Part shown: piece after piece, positions 9,610 to 17,117 of the stretch
How the letters are laid out: each line of letters begins with the position of its first letter
How positions within the stretch are numbered: position 1 is the first letter of the stretch
Program-made: the position numbers and the translations under genes
The notes under the pieces: model-generated
Databases searched by the model: none
The model's input: only the letters and a program-made list of their open reading frames with translations
Told to the model about the DNA's origin: nothing
Origin: Deltaproteobacteria bacterium
GTDB lineage: Bacteria; JADJOY01
Direction of reading: 5' to 3'
Assembly: GCA_016713535.1 (NCBI GenBank)
Contig: JADJOY010000004.1
Span: 310,001-374,000, forward strand
DNA length: 64,000 bases

Positions 9610-10522
9610 CTGAAGATTCGGTGCGAGCGTGAACCGCTCGTACCGCTCCGGCGGGCCGTGCGCGCGGCGCCACAGCAGGGCTTCCAGCGCGGCGCCGTAG
9701 TCCATGCGCTCGCCGCCCCACGAGGGCACGATCGTGACGTCGTTCATCGGCAAGCCAGCGACGGCATGCTCGCGCCGCAAGGCTTCGACGGGGTCGGATA
9801 CCACGGGCGGCGGCGAGTAGGAGCGCGGCAGGATCCGCCCGCGTGGACCGCCGAACACGAAGCCGTGATCCGTGGCCTCGACCGCGAACCCGCCCTCGTG
9901 GATGAGCGTGTGGTGGTGGCGGCAGAGGAGGATGAGGTTCGAGAGCCGGGTCTCACCGCCGTCGATCCAGTGGCGCACGTGGTGCGCGTCGACGAAGCGG
10001 CGGTTCGTGCAGCCCGGGAAACGGCAGCCGTCGTCGCGGATCCGGAGCGCACGCTCGATCGGCGTCGGGATCGAGCGCGTCCGCCGACCGACGTCGAGGA
10101 CCTCGCCGCGCCCGTTCTCGACCACCGTCACGCGCGCGCCATCGCACGCCAGGCGGCGCGCGGTCTCGGCCGCGAGCGCCGACTCGCTCTCGACGTCGCA
10201 CCGCCCTCCCTCGGCACCCGTGAGCGCCGCGACATCGACGTGGACCTAGACCTCGTGGCGCTCGCCGCCCAGGCGCTTGCCCAGCGCCGTTGGCGAGGAA
10301 GCTCTCGGCCACGTTCACCAGCGCGTCCGCGCGCCGGGTGCCGAGTGGTTCCGCGGAACCGCGACCTTCGGCTCGAGCCGCCGCCTCGGCCACTGCGAGC
10401 GCGCGCAGCACCACCGCGGCGAGCTCGGCCGGCAGCCGCGCCTCGATCACCACCGAGCCGTCGTCCTCTCGACGGCACTCGACCGTGCGGCTGCGGTAGC
10501 GCTCGAACGCCTCCTCGGTCTC
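9595..10522 (-). pseudogene. DUF222/HNH (13E12-repeat) gene remnant
   Basis: The 3' half (10131 to 9595) is an intact HNH module: CRFPGCTNRRFVDAHHVRHW, then LILLCRHHHTLIHEGGF, the zinc/HNH core, ending NLQMTLN. The 5' half (about 10522 to 10131) matches the gene at 1-878 but has one inserted C near 10277 and a TAC-to-TAG nonsense change at about 10244. Homology stops abruptly at 10522, so roughly the first 145 codons are missing. A short MFT-like start remains near 10577, suggesting internal deletion rather than simple truncation. This is a true pseudogene unless repaired by recombination with the other copy. Confidence 0.8.
10085..10522. repeat. direct repeat, copy 2 of 2 (DUF222 gene segment)
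   Basis: Partner of bases 1-437. The two copies enclose about 9.6 kb of accessory genes and are long enough for homologous recombination to excise or rearrange that block. Confidence 0.9.
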
Positions 10523-10558
10523 CAGGTCGCCCATCGACCTCTGCATTCAAGGTTGCGC

Positions 10559-10901
10559 GGCCGCGGAATTCCCGGTGGTGAACATGCGTTCCTCATCTCA
10601 GAGAGAGGCTACGCTGTCCATGAACTTCAGCAGCGTATGTCCGCCCCGATGCCGGCCCGGGAGGGGGCAGTCCAGCGCCCGGGCCAGGGGGCCGGTTGTA
10701 AAGCACAAGCTATACAAAATCGTAAAGCTGATGCTCTACAAAATCGTATAGCTTAAGCTCCACAGGCCGCTCGGAGGCCTGGAGGCCGCGATTCAGGGGC
10801 CTTTCGGGGCCCCTTGGCGCGGTTCTCGAGGGGTTTTAGCGCGGTGTTTCAGCGCTGGCGGGGCTGGATTTCCGGCGCCGATGGTACGGAATTCCGCGGC
10901 C
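10559..10901. repeat. 343-bp non-coding block bounded by 14-bp inverted repeats
   Basis: GGCCGCGGAATTCC at 10559-10572 is repeated as its exact reverse complement at 10888-10901. The right repeat ends on the base before the purD stop codon. I see no gene in the block. It contains the three 24-bp palindromic units (10698-10763) and several GC-rich hairpins (for example around 10765-10815). The layout is that of a small non-autonomous element, but no target-site duplication is visible. Confidence 0.4.
10698..10763. repeat. three tandem 24-bp palindromic units
   Basis: Units start at 10698, 10722 and 10746. Each is an imperfect palindrome GTAWAGC-4 nt-GCTNYAC (the unit-1 right arm is GCTATAC) followed, in the first two, by AAAATC. 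The four loop bases differ (ACAA, TGAT, TTAA) while the arms are kept. The array is AT-rich in GC-rich surroundings. It looks like a multi-site operator or iteron-like binding array; no adjacent regulator gene is evident. Confidence 0.75.
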
Positions 10902-12191
10902 TCACCGCTCCCAGGAGTGCAGCGCCTTGCGGCCGATGTCGGTGCGGTGCTGGGCGCCGCGCCAGGTGATGAGGGAGACGGCTTCGTAGGCGCGGGCGAT
11001 GGCGGCGGGGAGGTCGGCGCCGAGGGCGGTGACGCCGAGGACGCGGCCGCCGGCGGTGACGATGTCGCTGCCGCGGCGGGCGGTGCCGGCGTGGAAGACC
11101 TTCACGTCGGCGAGGCGCGCGGCGGCGTCGAGGCCGTGGATGACGTCGCCCTTGGCGACGGTGCCGGGGTAGCCCTCGGCGGCCATGACGACGCACACGG
11201 CGGGGCGCGGGTCCCACTCGAGCTTGACCTCGAGGCGCTCGCCGCTCGCGAGCTGCACGAGCGCGGGCACCAGGTCGCTCTGCAGGCGCATGAGGATGGG
11301 CTGGGTCTCGGGGTCGCCCATCCGCACGTTGAACTCGAGGACGTTGGTGGTGTCGCCGGCGATCATGAGCCCGGCGTAGAGCCAGCCGGTGTAGGGCGGA
11401 CCCATTCTCAGCAGCGTCTCCAGGGTGGGGTGGATCACGTCGGTGAGGACGCTCGCCTCGAGGTCCTTGGTGACGACCGGCGCCGGCGAGTAGGCCCCCA
11501 TGCCGCCGGTGTTGGGACCCTTGTCGCCGTCGAGCAGTCGTTTGTGATCCTGGCTGGTGGGGAAGGGGAGCACGGTGGCGCCGTCGGTGAGGACGATGAA
11601 GCTCGCCTCCTCGCCGGGCAGGCACTCCTCGATCACCACCGTGGCACCCGCCGCGCCGAACACCTTCTTGACCAGGCAGTCGTCGATCGCCGCCTCGGCC
11701 TCCTCCGCCGACGAGCACACCACGACGCCCTTGCCGGCGGCGAGGCCGTCGGCCTTCACCACCACGTGGGTGCCGCTGCGCGCCTGGCGGCGCACGTACT
11801 CCTTGGCGGGCGCGGCCTCGGTGAAGACCTCGTAGGCGGCGGTGGCCACGCCGGCGTGGGTGAGCACCGACTTGGTGTGGGCCTTCGAGCCCTCGAGCTT
11901 GGCGAGCTCCCCGAGCGGCCCCGCGACCTCGAGGCCGCGCTCGCGGAAGCGGTCGACGATGCCGAGGGTGAGGGGCAGCTCGGGCCCCACGACCGTGAGA
12001 TCGATCCGGGTCTCGGTGGCGAAGCGGATGAGGCCGTCGAGGTCGTCGACGGCGATGTCGACGCAGGTGCCGTCGAGGGCGATGCCCGCGTTCCCTGGCG
12101 CGCAGAACACCTCGCGCACCAGCGGGCTCTGCTTGATCTTCCACACCAGCGCGTGCTCGCGCCCACCGCTTCCGATGACCAGGACCTTCAT
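10902..12191 (-). CDS. purD: phosphoribosylamine--glycine ligase (GARS)
   Basis: A 429-residue protein of normal family length that converts 5-phosphoribosylamine, glycine and ATP to GAR in purine synthesis. It begins MKVLVIGSGGREHAL, the classic N-domain, and shows ATP-grasp signatures: VVVKADGLAAGKGVVV near residues 142-157, DHKRLLDGDKGPNTGGMGAY near 216-235, and LEFNVRMGDPETQ near 286-298 carrying metal ligands. The frame is intact. It lies 87 bp downstream of purH on the same strand and may be co-transcribed; a REP-like palindrome (12233-12256) sits between. Confidence 0.97.
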   Translation of the reverse strand: MKVLVIGSGGREHALVWKIKQSPLVREVFCAPGNAGIALDGTCVDIAVDDLDGLIRFATETRIDLTVVGPELPLTLGIVDRFRERGLEVAGPLGELAKLEGSKAHTKSVLTHAGVATAAYEVFTEAAPAKEYVRRQARSGTHVVVKADGLAAGKGVVVCSSAEEAEAAIDDCLVKKVFGAAGATVVIEECLPGEEASFIVLTDGATVLPFPTSQDHKRLLDGDKGPNTGGMGAYSPAPVVTKDLEASVLTDVIHPTLETLLRMGPPYTGWLYAGLMIAGDTTNVLEFNVRMGDPETQPILMRLQSDLVPALVQLASGERLEVKLEWDPRPAVCVVMAAEGYPGTVAKGDVIHGLDAAARLADVKVFHAGTARRGSDIVTAGGRVLGVTALGADLPAAIARAYEAVSLITWRGAQHRTDIGRKALHSWER

Positions 12192-12232
12192 CGTTTCTGA
12201 CCTCGCGTGACCGGCTGCTCCGTGTCGCGCTG

Positions 12233-12256
12233 GGCGGGGACGAGCCCCCGCGCTAC
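12233..12256. repeat. REP-like palindrome (purH-purD gap)
   Basis: A GGCGGGGACGAGCCCCCGC hairpin followed by the tail GCTACG, the same unit found three times at 13859-13949 and in variant form at 53838-53862. Confidence 0.6.
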
Positions 12257-12278
12257 GCCGAACCGCGCCGTTGGCCTC

Positions 12279-13835
12279 TCAGTGCTTGAAGTGCCGCATG
12301 CCCGTGAACACCATCGCCATGCCCTGCTCGTCGGCGGCGGCGATCACTTCCTCGTCCCGCACCGACCCGCCCGGCTGGATCACCGCGACCGCGCCGGCCT
12401 TGGCGGCGGCGTCGACGCCGTCGCGGAACGGGAAGAACGCGTCCGACGCGAGCACCGTGCCCACCAGCGGCAGCTTGGCCTTGCTCACGGCGATCCGCGA
12501 AGAGTCGACCCGGCTCATCTGGCCGGCGCCGATGCCCACGGTCTGGTTCGCGTTGGCGTACACGATGGCGTTCGACTTCACGTGCTTGACCACGATCCAC
12601 GCGAAGCGCAGCGCCTCCCACTCGGCGTCGGTGGGCGCGCGCTTGGTCACCACCTTGGGCGTGCACTGCGCGAGCGTGCCGGCGTCGGCGTCCTGGATCA
12701 AGAACCCGCCGGAGACCGGCTTCACGTCGAAGCCCGCCGCCGCGGCGCTCTCGAACGGGAGCTCGAGGAGGCGCAGGTTGGTCTTCTTGGCGAGCGCCGC
12801 GCGCGCTTCCTCGGAGAAGCTCGGCGCGATCACCGCCTCGATGAAGGTCGAGCCGATCTCGGCGGCGGTCTCGGCGTCGACCGGCCGGTTGAGCCCGACC
12901 ACGCCACCGAACGCCGAGTCGGGGTCGGTGGCGCGGGCGTCGCGGTACGCCTGCGCGAGGGAGCTCGCGTGGCGCGCCACGCCGCACGGGTTGTTGTGCT
13001 TGATCACCACCGCGCCCGGGTCCGCGAGGTCGCGGGCGATGCGTAGCGCCGCCTCGAGGTCGAGGAGGTTGTTGAACGAGAGCTCCTTCCCCTGGAGCTG
13101 CTTGGCCGCCACGAGCGTCCCGGCGAGCGCCGGTCCGCTACGGTAGAGGGCGGCGCGCTGGTGCGGGTTCTCGCCGTAGCGCAGGTCCTGGACCTTCTCG
13201 AGGGCGAAGATCGCGCGGCCCGGCAGCGCCTTGGCGTCGCCCGACTCCTCGCGGGCGAGGTACGCGGCGATCGCGCTGTCGTACGCGGCGGTGTGCGCGA
13301 ACGCCTTGCCGGCGAGGCGCTGGCGGGTGGGCTCGGTGAGCACGCCGCCGCCCGAGCGCAGCTCGTCGAGCACCACCGCGTAGTCGCTCGGGTCGACGAC
13401 GATCCCCACCCACGCGTGGTTCTTGGCCGAGGCGCGCACCATCGCCGGGCCGCCGATGTCGATCTGCTCCACGGCCTCGTCGCGGGTCACACCCGCCTTC
13501 GCGATCGTGGCCTCGAACGGGTAGAGGTTCACCGCCACGATGCCGATCGGCGTGATGCCCTCGCGCTCCATCTCGGCGCGGTCGCTCTCGAGCCCCGGGC
13601 GCCCCAGGATGCCGCCGTGGATCTTGGGGTGGAGCGTCTTCACGCGCCCGCCCAGGATCTCGGGGAAGCCCGTCGCCGCGGACACCTTCGTCACCGGCAC
13701 GCCCGCCTCCGCGAGCGTCTTCGCGGTGCCGCCCGTGGAGAGGATCTCGATCCCCAGCGCGGCCAGACCGCGCCCCAGCTCGACGACGCCTTCCTTGTTC
13801 GAGACGCTCACCAGAGCGCGGGTCACCTTCAGCAT
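12279..13835 (-). CDS. purH: bifunctional AICAR transformylase / IMP cyclohydrolase
   Basis: A 518-residue enzyme for the last two steps of IMP synthesis. The N-terminal MGS-like cyclohydrolase domain (residues 1-145) has KTLHPKIHGGILGRP. The C-terminal transformylase domain carries SFNNLLDLEAAL, IKHNNPCGVA and KSNAIVYANANQTVGIGAGQMSR. Length and motifs are normal and the frame is intact. It starts MLKVTRALVSVSNKEG at 13835 and precedes purD. Three tandem REP-like palindromes lie directly upstream and may shape its leader or protect the upstream transcript end. Confidence 0.97.
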   Translation of the reverse strand: MLKVTRALVSVSNKEGVVELGRGLAALGIEILSTGGTAKTLAEAGVPVTKVSAATGFPEILGGRVKTLHPKIHGGILGRPGLESDRAEMEREGITPIGIVAVNLYPFEATIAKAGVTRDEAVEQIDIGGPAMVRASAKNHAWVGIVVDPSDYAVVLDELRSGGGVLTEPTRQRLAGKAFAHTAAYDSAIAAYLAREESGDAKALPGRAIFALEKVQDLRYGENPHQRAALYRSGPALAGTLVAAKQLQGKELSFNNLLDLEAALRIARDLADPGAVVIKHNNPCGVARHASSLAQAYRDARATDPDSAFGGVVGLNRPVDAETAAEIGSTFIEAVIAPSFSEEARAALAKKTNLRLLELPFESAAAAGFDVKPVSGGFLIQDADAGTLAQCTPKVVTKRAPTDAEWEALRFAWIVVKHVKSNAIVYANANQTVGIGAGQMSRVDSSRIAVSKAKLPLVGTVLASDAFFPFRDGVDAAAKAGAVAVIQPGGSVRDEEVIAAADEQGMAMVFTGMRHFKH

Positions 13836-13858
13836 GGCGGGGGGCCTTTCTCTCTTCC

Positions 13859-13982
13859 GGCGGGGACGAGCCCCCGCGCTACGAATGAGGCGGGGGACGA
13901 GCCCCCGCGCTACGAATGAGGCGGGGGACGAGCCCCCGCGCTACGGATGGGGCGGACGGTGCGGGGGGAGGCCCCCCGCACC
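13859..13982. repeat. tandem REP-like palindromes plus GC hairpin
   Basis: Three units of about 31 bp, starting at 13859, 13889 and 13920, each GGCGGGG(G)ACGAGCCCCCGC followed by GCTACG-ATG-G. They are followed by a perfect GGTGCGGGGGG-AGG-CCCCCCGCACC hairpin (about 13958-13982). The block lies between the mlaD stop and the purH start. No T-tract follows on the minus strand, so it is not a classical terminator. Confidence 0.7.
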
Positions 13983-14005
13983 GCGAAAGATGGACGGGAC
14001 GAGCC

Positions 14006-15532
14006 TCAGAAGCTAGGCGTCGGCGCCTTCAGGATCAACGTCTTCAGGTCGTCGTCGGTGAACGTGAAGCCCGCGCCGAAGAACGGGCTGCGGCCGGTCT
14101 TGTAGGGGGTGCGGTCGTTCAGGACGTCGTCCATGCCGCCCAGCACGTAGAGGTTGGGGTAGAACTCGAAGCGCGCGCCGAGCTTCAGGTTGAAGGTGTC
14201 GCGGTCGTCGGGCGCGAAGTCGAAGAAGTCCATCCCCACCTTGAGCCGGTCGTCGAAGAGCAGGTAGTCGATCCCGACGCCGCCCGTCGACTCGATGATG
14301 CCGCCGCGCACGACCAGATCGTCGATGCGCTGCGCGATCTCGGCGTTGAACTGGAGGTTGTCGTCCTTCGCGTTCACCTTCTTGGTGGTCGTCGTGTAGT
14401 GGTAGGGCGGGGGACCGGTGACGAACGGCGGGTTGCCGTCGACGGTGGTCTCCTCGACCGTGGTCGAGTCGCTCACCCGGATCAGCGGGTTCGAGACCAG
14501 CTCGAGGAGGTAATAGCGGTCGCGGCGCGGCTGCACCTTGATCGAGGTGTAGCTCTTCGCCTCGTCGGCCGAGCTCAGGTACTCGCCGCGGTAGCCGAAT
14601 TGCACCTGCAGGCGGCGCGGCGAGCCGAGCAGGTCGCCGAGCGAGTCGAGGCTGTCGCCCATCTTGTTGCCGAGCGCCTCGTCGCTGATGAGCTTGCCGA
14701 CGGTGCCCTCGCCCTTGTCGATCTTCTCCATGATCGACGAGGTGGAGCCGAGGGTCTGGTTGAGCTTGTCGGTGGCGTCCTTGACCGACGCCATGCTGGC
14801 GTCGACGTTGCCGCGGTTGGCGGCGATGAGCTGGTCGAGCTGCTCGGAGACGTGGCGGAAGCTCACGATCAGCGCGTGGATGTCCTCGCGGTTCTCGCCG
14901 ATCATGTCGCGCGCGCCGCCGGTCATCTGGTCGAGGTTGGTGAGCACGGTGTCGATACGACCACCGCTGTGATAGACGATCTCCTTGAGTCCGGCGGTAA
15001 GCCCGCGCACGTTGGCGACGATCTCCTTCAGGTCGCTCTCGGTCTGGTCGCGGGCGATCACGTTGCGCAGGCTGTCGGTGATCGCCTTCAGGTTGTCGCC
15101 CACGCCGGCGAGGTTGTTGACGAGCGCGTCGAGGTCGGTGGGCTCGCCGACGTTGGTGAACTCCTGCCCCGGCCCGAGCGGGGTGTTGCTGGTGCCGGGT
15201 GTGAGCTGGATGTAGGTCTCGCCGATCAGCCCCTGGGTGCGGATCTCGGCGCGGGTGTCGGCGGGCACGAACACGTCGGGGCGCACCATCAAGGTGAGCT
15301 TGGCGCGGCGGTCCTCGATCCGGATCGCGCCCACCTCGCCCACCTTCACGCCGGCGAGCCGCACCGGGGTGCGCACCTCGACGCCGGTCGCCTGCACGAA
15401 CGAGACGGTGCGCGGCTCGCTGTACTGGCGTCCCAGCGACCCCGAGCCGACCTTGAGGGTGAAGAAAGCGAGGATGGCGAGGCCCGCCATGGCGAACAGG
15501 CCCACGTAGAGCTCGATCGGGCCGCGTTTCAC
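14006..15532 (-). CDS. mlaD: MCE/MlaD-family substrate-binding protein with C-terminal barrel-like extension
   Basis: A 508-residue membrane-anchored MCE protein. One N-terminal helix (residues 7-27) is followed by the MCE domain (about 38-115) with the typical GVEVRTPVRLAGVKVGEV and AEIRTQGLIGETYIQLT. A long helical, coiled-coil-prone region follows (about 130-300), then a C-terminal part rich in alternating beta-like strands (FGYRGEYLSS, LKLGARFEFYPN, FFGAGFTF) resembling an outer-membrane barrel. It should form the periplasmic lipid conduit with MlaE and MlaF. Start is a GTG at 15532 overlapping the mlaF stop (GTGA). It is much longer than E. coli MlaD. Confidence 0.88.
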   Translation of the reverse strand: MKRGPIELYVGLFAMAGLAILAFFTLKVGSGSLGRQYSEPRTVSFVQATGVEVRTPVRLAGVKVGEVGAIRIEDRRAKLTLMVRPDVFVPADTRAEIRTQGLIGETYIQLTPGTSNTPLGPGQEFTNVGEPTDLDALVNNLAGVGDNLKAITDSLRNVIARDQTESDLKEIVANVRGLTAGLKEIVYHSGGRIDTVLTNLDQMTGGARDMIGENREDIHALIVSFRHVSEQLDQLIAANRGNVDASMASVKDATDKLNQTLGSTSSIMEKIDKGEGTVGKLISDEALGNKMGDSLDSLGDLLGSPRRLQVQFGYRGEYLSSADEAKSYTSIKVQPRRDRYYLLELVSNPLIRVSDSTTVEETTVDGNPPFVTGPPPYHYTTTTKKVNAKDDNLQFNAEIAQRIDDLVVRGGIIESTGGVGIDYLLFDDRLKVGMDFFDFAPDDRDTFNLKLGARFEFYPNLYVLGGMDDVLNDRTPYKTGRSPFFGAGFTFTDDDLKTLILKAPTPSF

Positions 15533-16329
15533 GCCGCCCCCCAGTCGCGCGCGAGCGCGTCGGTGATGGGGCCTTCGGCCCGTCCCTGGATGAACTGCTG
15601 GACGATCGCGTCGTCGGTGGCGCGGACCTCGTCGGGCGTGCCGACGAAGTGGATCTTGCCCTGGTAGAGCATCGCGATGCGGTCCGCGATCTTGTAGGCG
15701 CTCGCCATGTCGTGGGTGATGGCGATCGAGGTGGTCTTGAGCTGGTCGTTGAGGCGCACGATCAGGTCGTTGATGACGTCCGCCATGATCGGGTCGAGGC
15801 CGGTGGTCGGCTCATCGTAGAACAGGAACTCGGGGTCCATGGCGATCGCGCGCGCCAGCCCCACGCGCTTCTTCATGCCGCCCGAGAGGTCGGCCGGCAT
15901 CACGTCCTCGACGTTGGTGAGGCCCACCTGGCGCAGCTTCTCGGTGGCGATCTTGCGGATCTCGGCGTTCGAGAGCTTGGTGTGGCGCTTCAGCGCGAAG
16001 CCCACGTTCAGCCACACCGAGAGCGAGTCGAAGAGCGCCGCGTACTGGAAGAGCATCCCCCAGTGCTTGCGCAGCTCGTCCCACTCGCGGGGCGGGATGG
16101 TGCGCTGCTCGCGGCCGTTGATCCAGATCTCGCCCTCGTCGGGCGTGATGAGCCCCTGGATGCACTTGATGAGGACGCTCTTGCCGGTGCCGCTGCCGCC
16201 GATCACGACCATGCTCTCGCCGCGCCGCACGGTGAGGTCGAGCCCGTCGAGGACCTTCTTCTTGCCGAAGGCCTTCTTGAGGCCCTTCAGCACCAGGTAG
16301 TCGCCACCCTCTTCGCTCGCGGCGCTCAT
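15529..16329 (-). CDS. mlaF: phospholipid transport ATPase MlaF
   Basis: A 266-residue ABC ATPase. The ATG at 16329 (MSAASEEGGDYLVLKGL) overlaps the mlaE stop (ATGA). Walker A GGSGTGKS is near residues 43-50, signature LSGGMKKR near 150-157, Walker B LFYDEPTTGLDP just after, and the H-switch ITHDM near 206. The GGMKKRVGLARAIA segment is characteristic of Mla/Mkl ATPases. It powers retrograde or anterograde lipid movement across the inner membrane with MlaE. The frame reads well beyond its start on the minus strand, but that upstream part is a shadow of mlaE. Confidence 0.93.
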   Translation of the reverse strand: MSAASEEGGDYLVLKGLKKAFGKKKVLDGLDLTVRRGESMVVIGGSGTGKSVLIKCIQGLITPDEGEIWINGREQRTIPPREWDELRKHWGMLFQYAALFDSLSVWLNVGFALKRHTKLSNAEIRKIATEKLRQVGLTNVEDVMPADLSGGMKKRVGLARAIAMDPEFLFYDEPTTGLDPIMADVINDLIVRLNDQLKTTSIAITHDMASAYKIADRIAMLYQGKIHFVGTPDEVRATDDAIVQQFIQGRAEGPITDALARDWGAA

Positions 16330-17117
16330 AGCAGGAGCACCGTGAGGAAGTAGTCGAACACGAACACCAGGATCGAGCTCACCACCACGGCGCGGGTGGT
16401 CGCGAAGCCCACACCCTCGGCGCCGCCCTTGGCGTAGAAGCCGTTGTAGCAACCGATCAGCGCCACGACCGCGCCGAACACCACCGACTTGATGAGGCCC
16501 ATGCGCAGGTCGGTCCACTCGAGGTACTGCCAGGTGCGCTGGACGTACACACCGTCGTCGACGCCGAGGAGCTTGGTGCTCACCAGGTAGCCGCCGACGA
16601 TCCCGACCAGGTCGGCGAACAGCACCAGCACCGGCATCACCAGGGTGCACGCGATGATCCGCGGCACCACCAGGTACTTGACCGGGTTCGTCGCGAGGGT
16701 CTCGAGCGCGTCGACCTGCTCGGTGACGCGCATCGTGCCCAGCTCGGCGGCCATCGCCGCGCCGACGCGTCCGGACAGCATCAGGCCGCAGAACACCGGC
16801 GCCATCTCGCGGGTGACCGAGAGCGCCACGATGGTGCCGACCAGGCTCTCGGCGCCGAAGCGCACGAAGCCCTGGTAGCTCTGGTAGGCGAGCACCATGC
16901 CGGTGAAGATCGCGGTGAGCAGGATCACCGGCAGCGACTGGACGCCCAGGGTCTGCATCTGCTGCAGCAGCAGCCGGAACCCGAACGGGCGGCGCGGGAT
17001 CCACGCCAGCGTTCGCCCGAGTAGCAGCACCACCCCGCCGACCTCGTTGACGAAGGCGACGAGCCTCCCCCCCAGCGCGCGCGCCGGCCGCAGCAGCCTC
17101 GGGGTGGGGTCACTCAT
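16326..17117 (-). CDS. mlaE: MlaE-family lipid ABC transporter permease
   Basis: A 263-residue integral membrane protein of the MlaE/DUF140 family. It has the family N-terminus (VVLLLGRTLAWIPRRP) and the conserved core GMVLAYQSYQGFVRFGAE, LTREMAPVFCGLMLSGR-type segment and AAMAAELGTMRVTEQVDALE. Five to six hydrophobic helices are visible, as expected. Its start overlaps the end of alr by 8 bp and its stop overlaps mlaF, giving a tightly coupled alr-mlaE-mlaF-mlaD unit. Confidence 0.94.
   Translation of the reverse strand: MSDPTPRLLRPARALGGRLVAFVNEVGGVVLLLGRTLAWIPRRPFGFRLLLQQMQTLGVQSLPVILLTAIFTGMVLAYQSYQGFVRFGAESLVGTIVALSVTREMAPVFCGLMLSGRVGAAMAAELGTMRVTEQVDALETLATNPVKYLVVPRIIACTLVMPVLVLFADLVGIVGGYLVSTKLLGVDDGVYVQRTWQYLEWTDLRMGLIKSVVFGAVVALIGCYNGFYAKGGAEGVGFATTRAVVVSSILVFVFDYFLTVLLL

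Noticed and set aside
10277-10756. Plus-strand frame reading through the 24-bp array
   Set aside because: It is the complement of the DUF222 remnant for most of its length and the repeat gives only low-complexity residues; no start context or homology.
10698-10763. The 24-bp units as a short CRISPR array
   Set aside because: Period is too short, there are no spacers of normal length, and no cas gene is in the window.
13916-15667. 583-codon plus-strand frame opposite mlaD
   Set aside because: Antisense shadow; composition is typical of high-GC reverse frames and the minus strand encodes MlaD.
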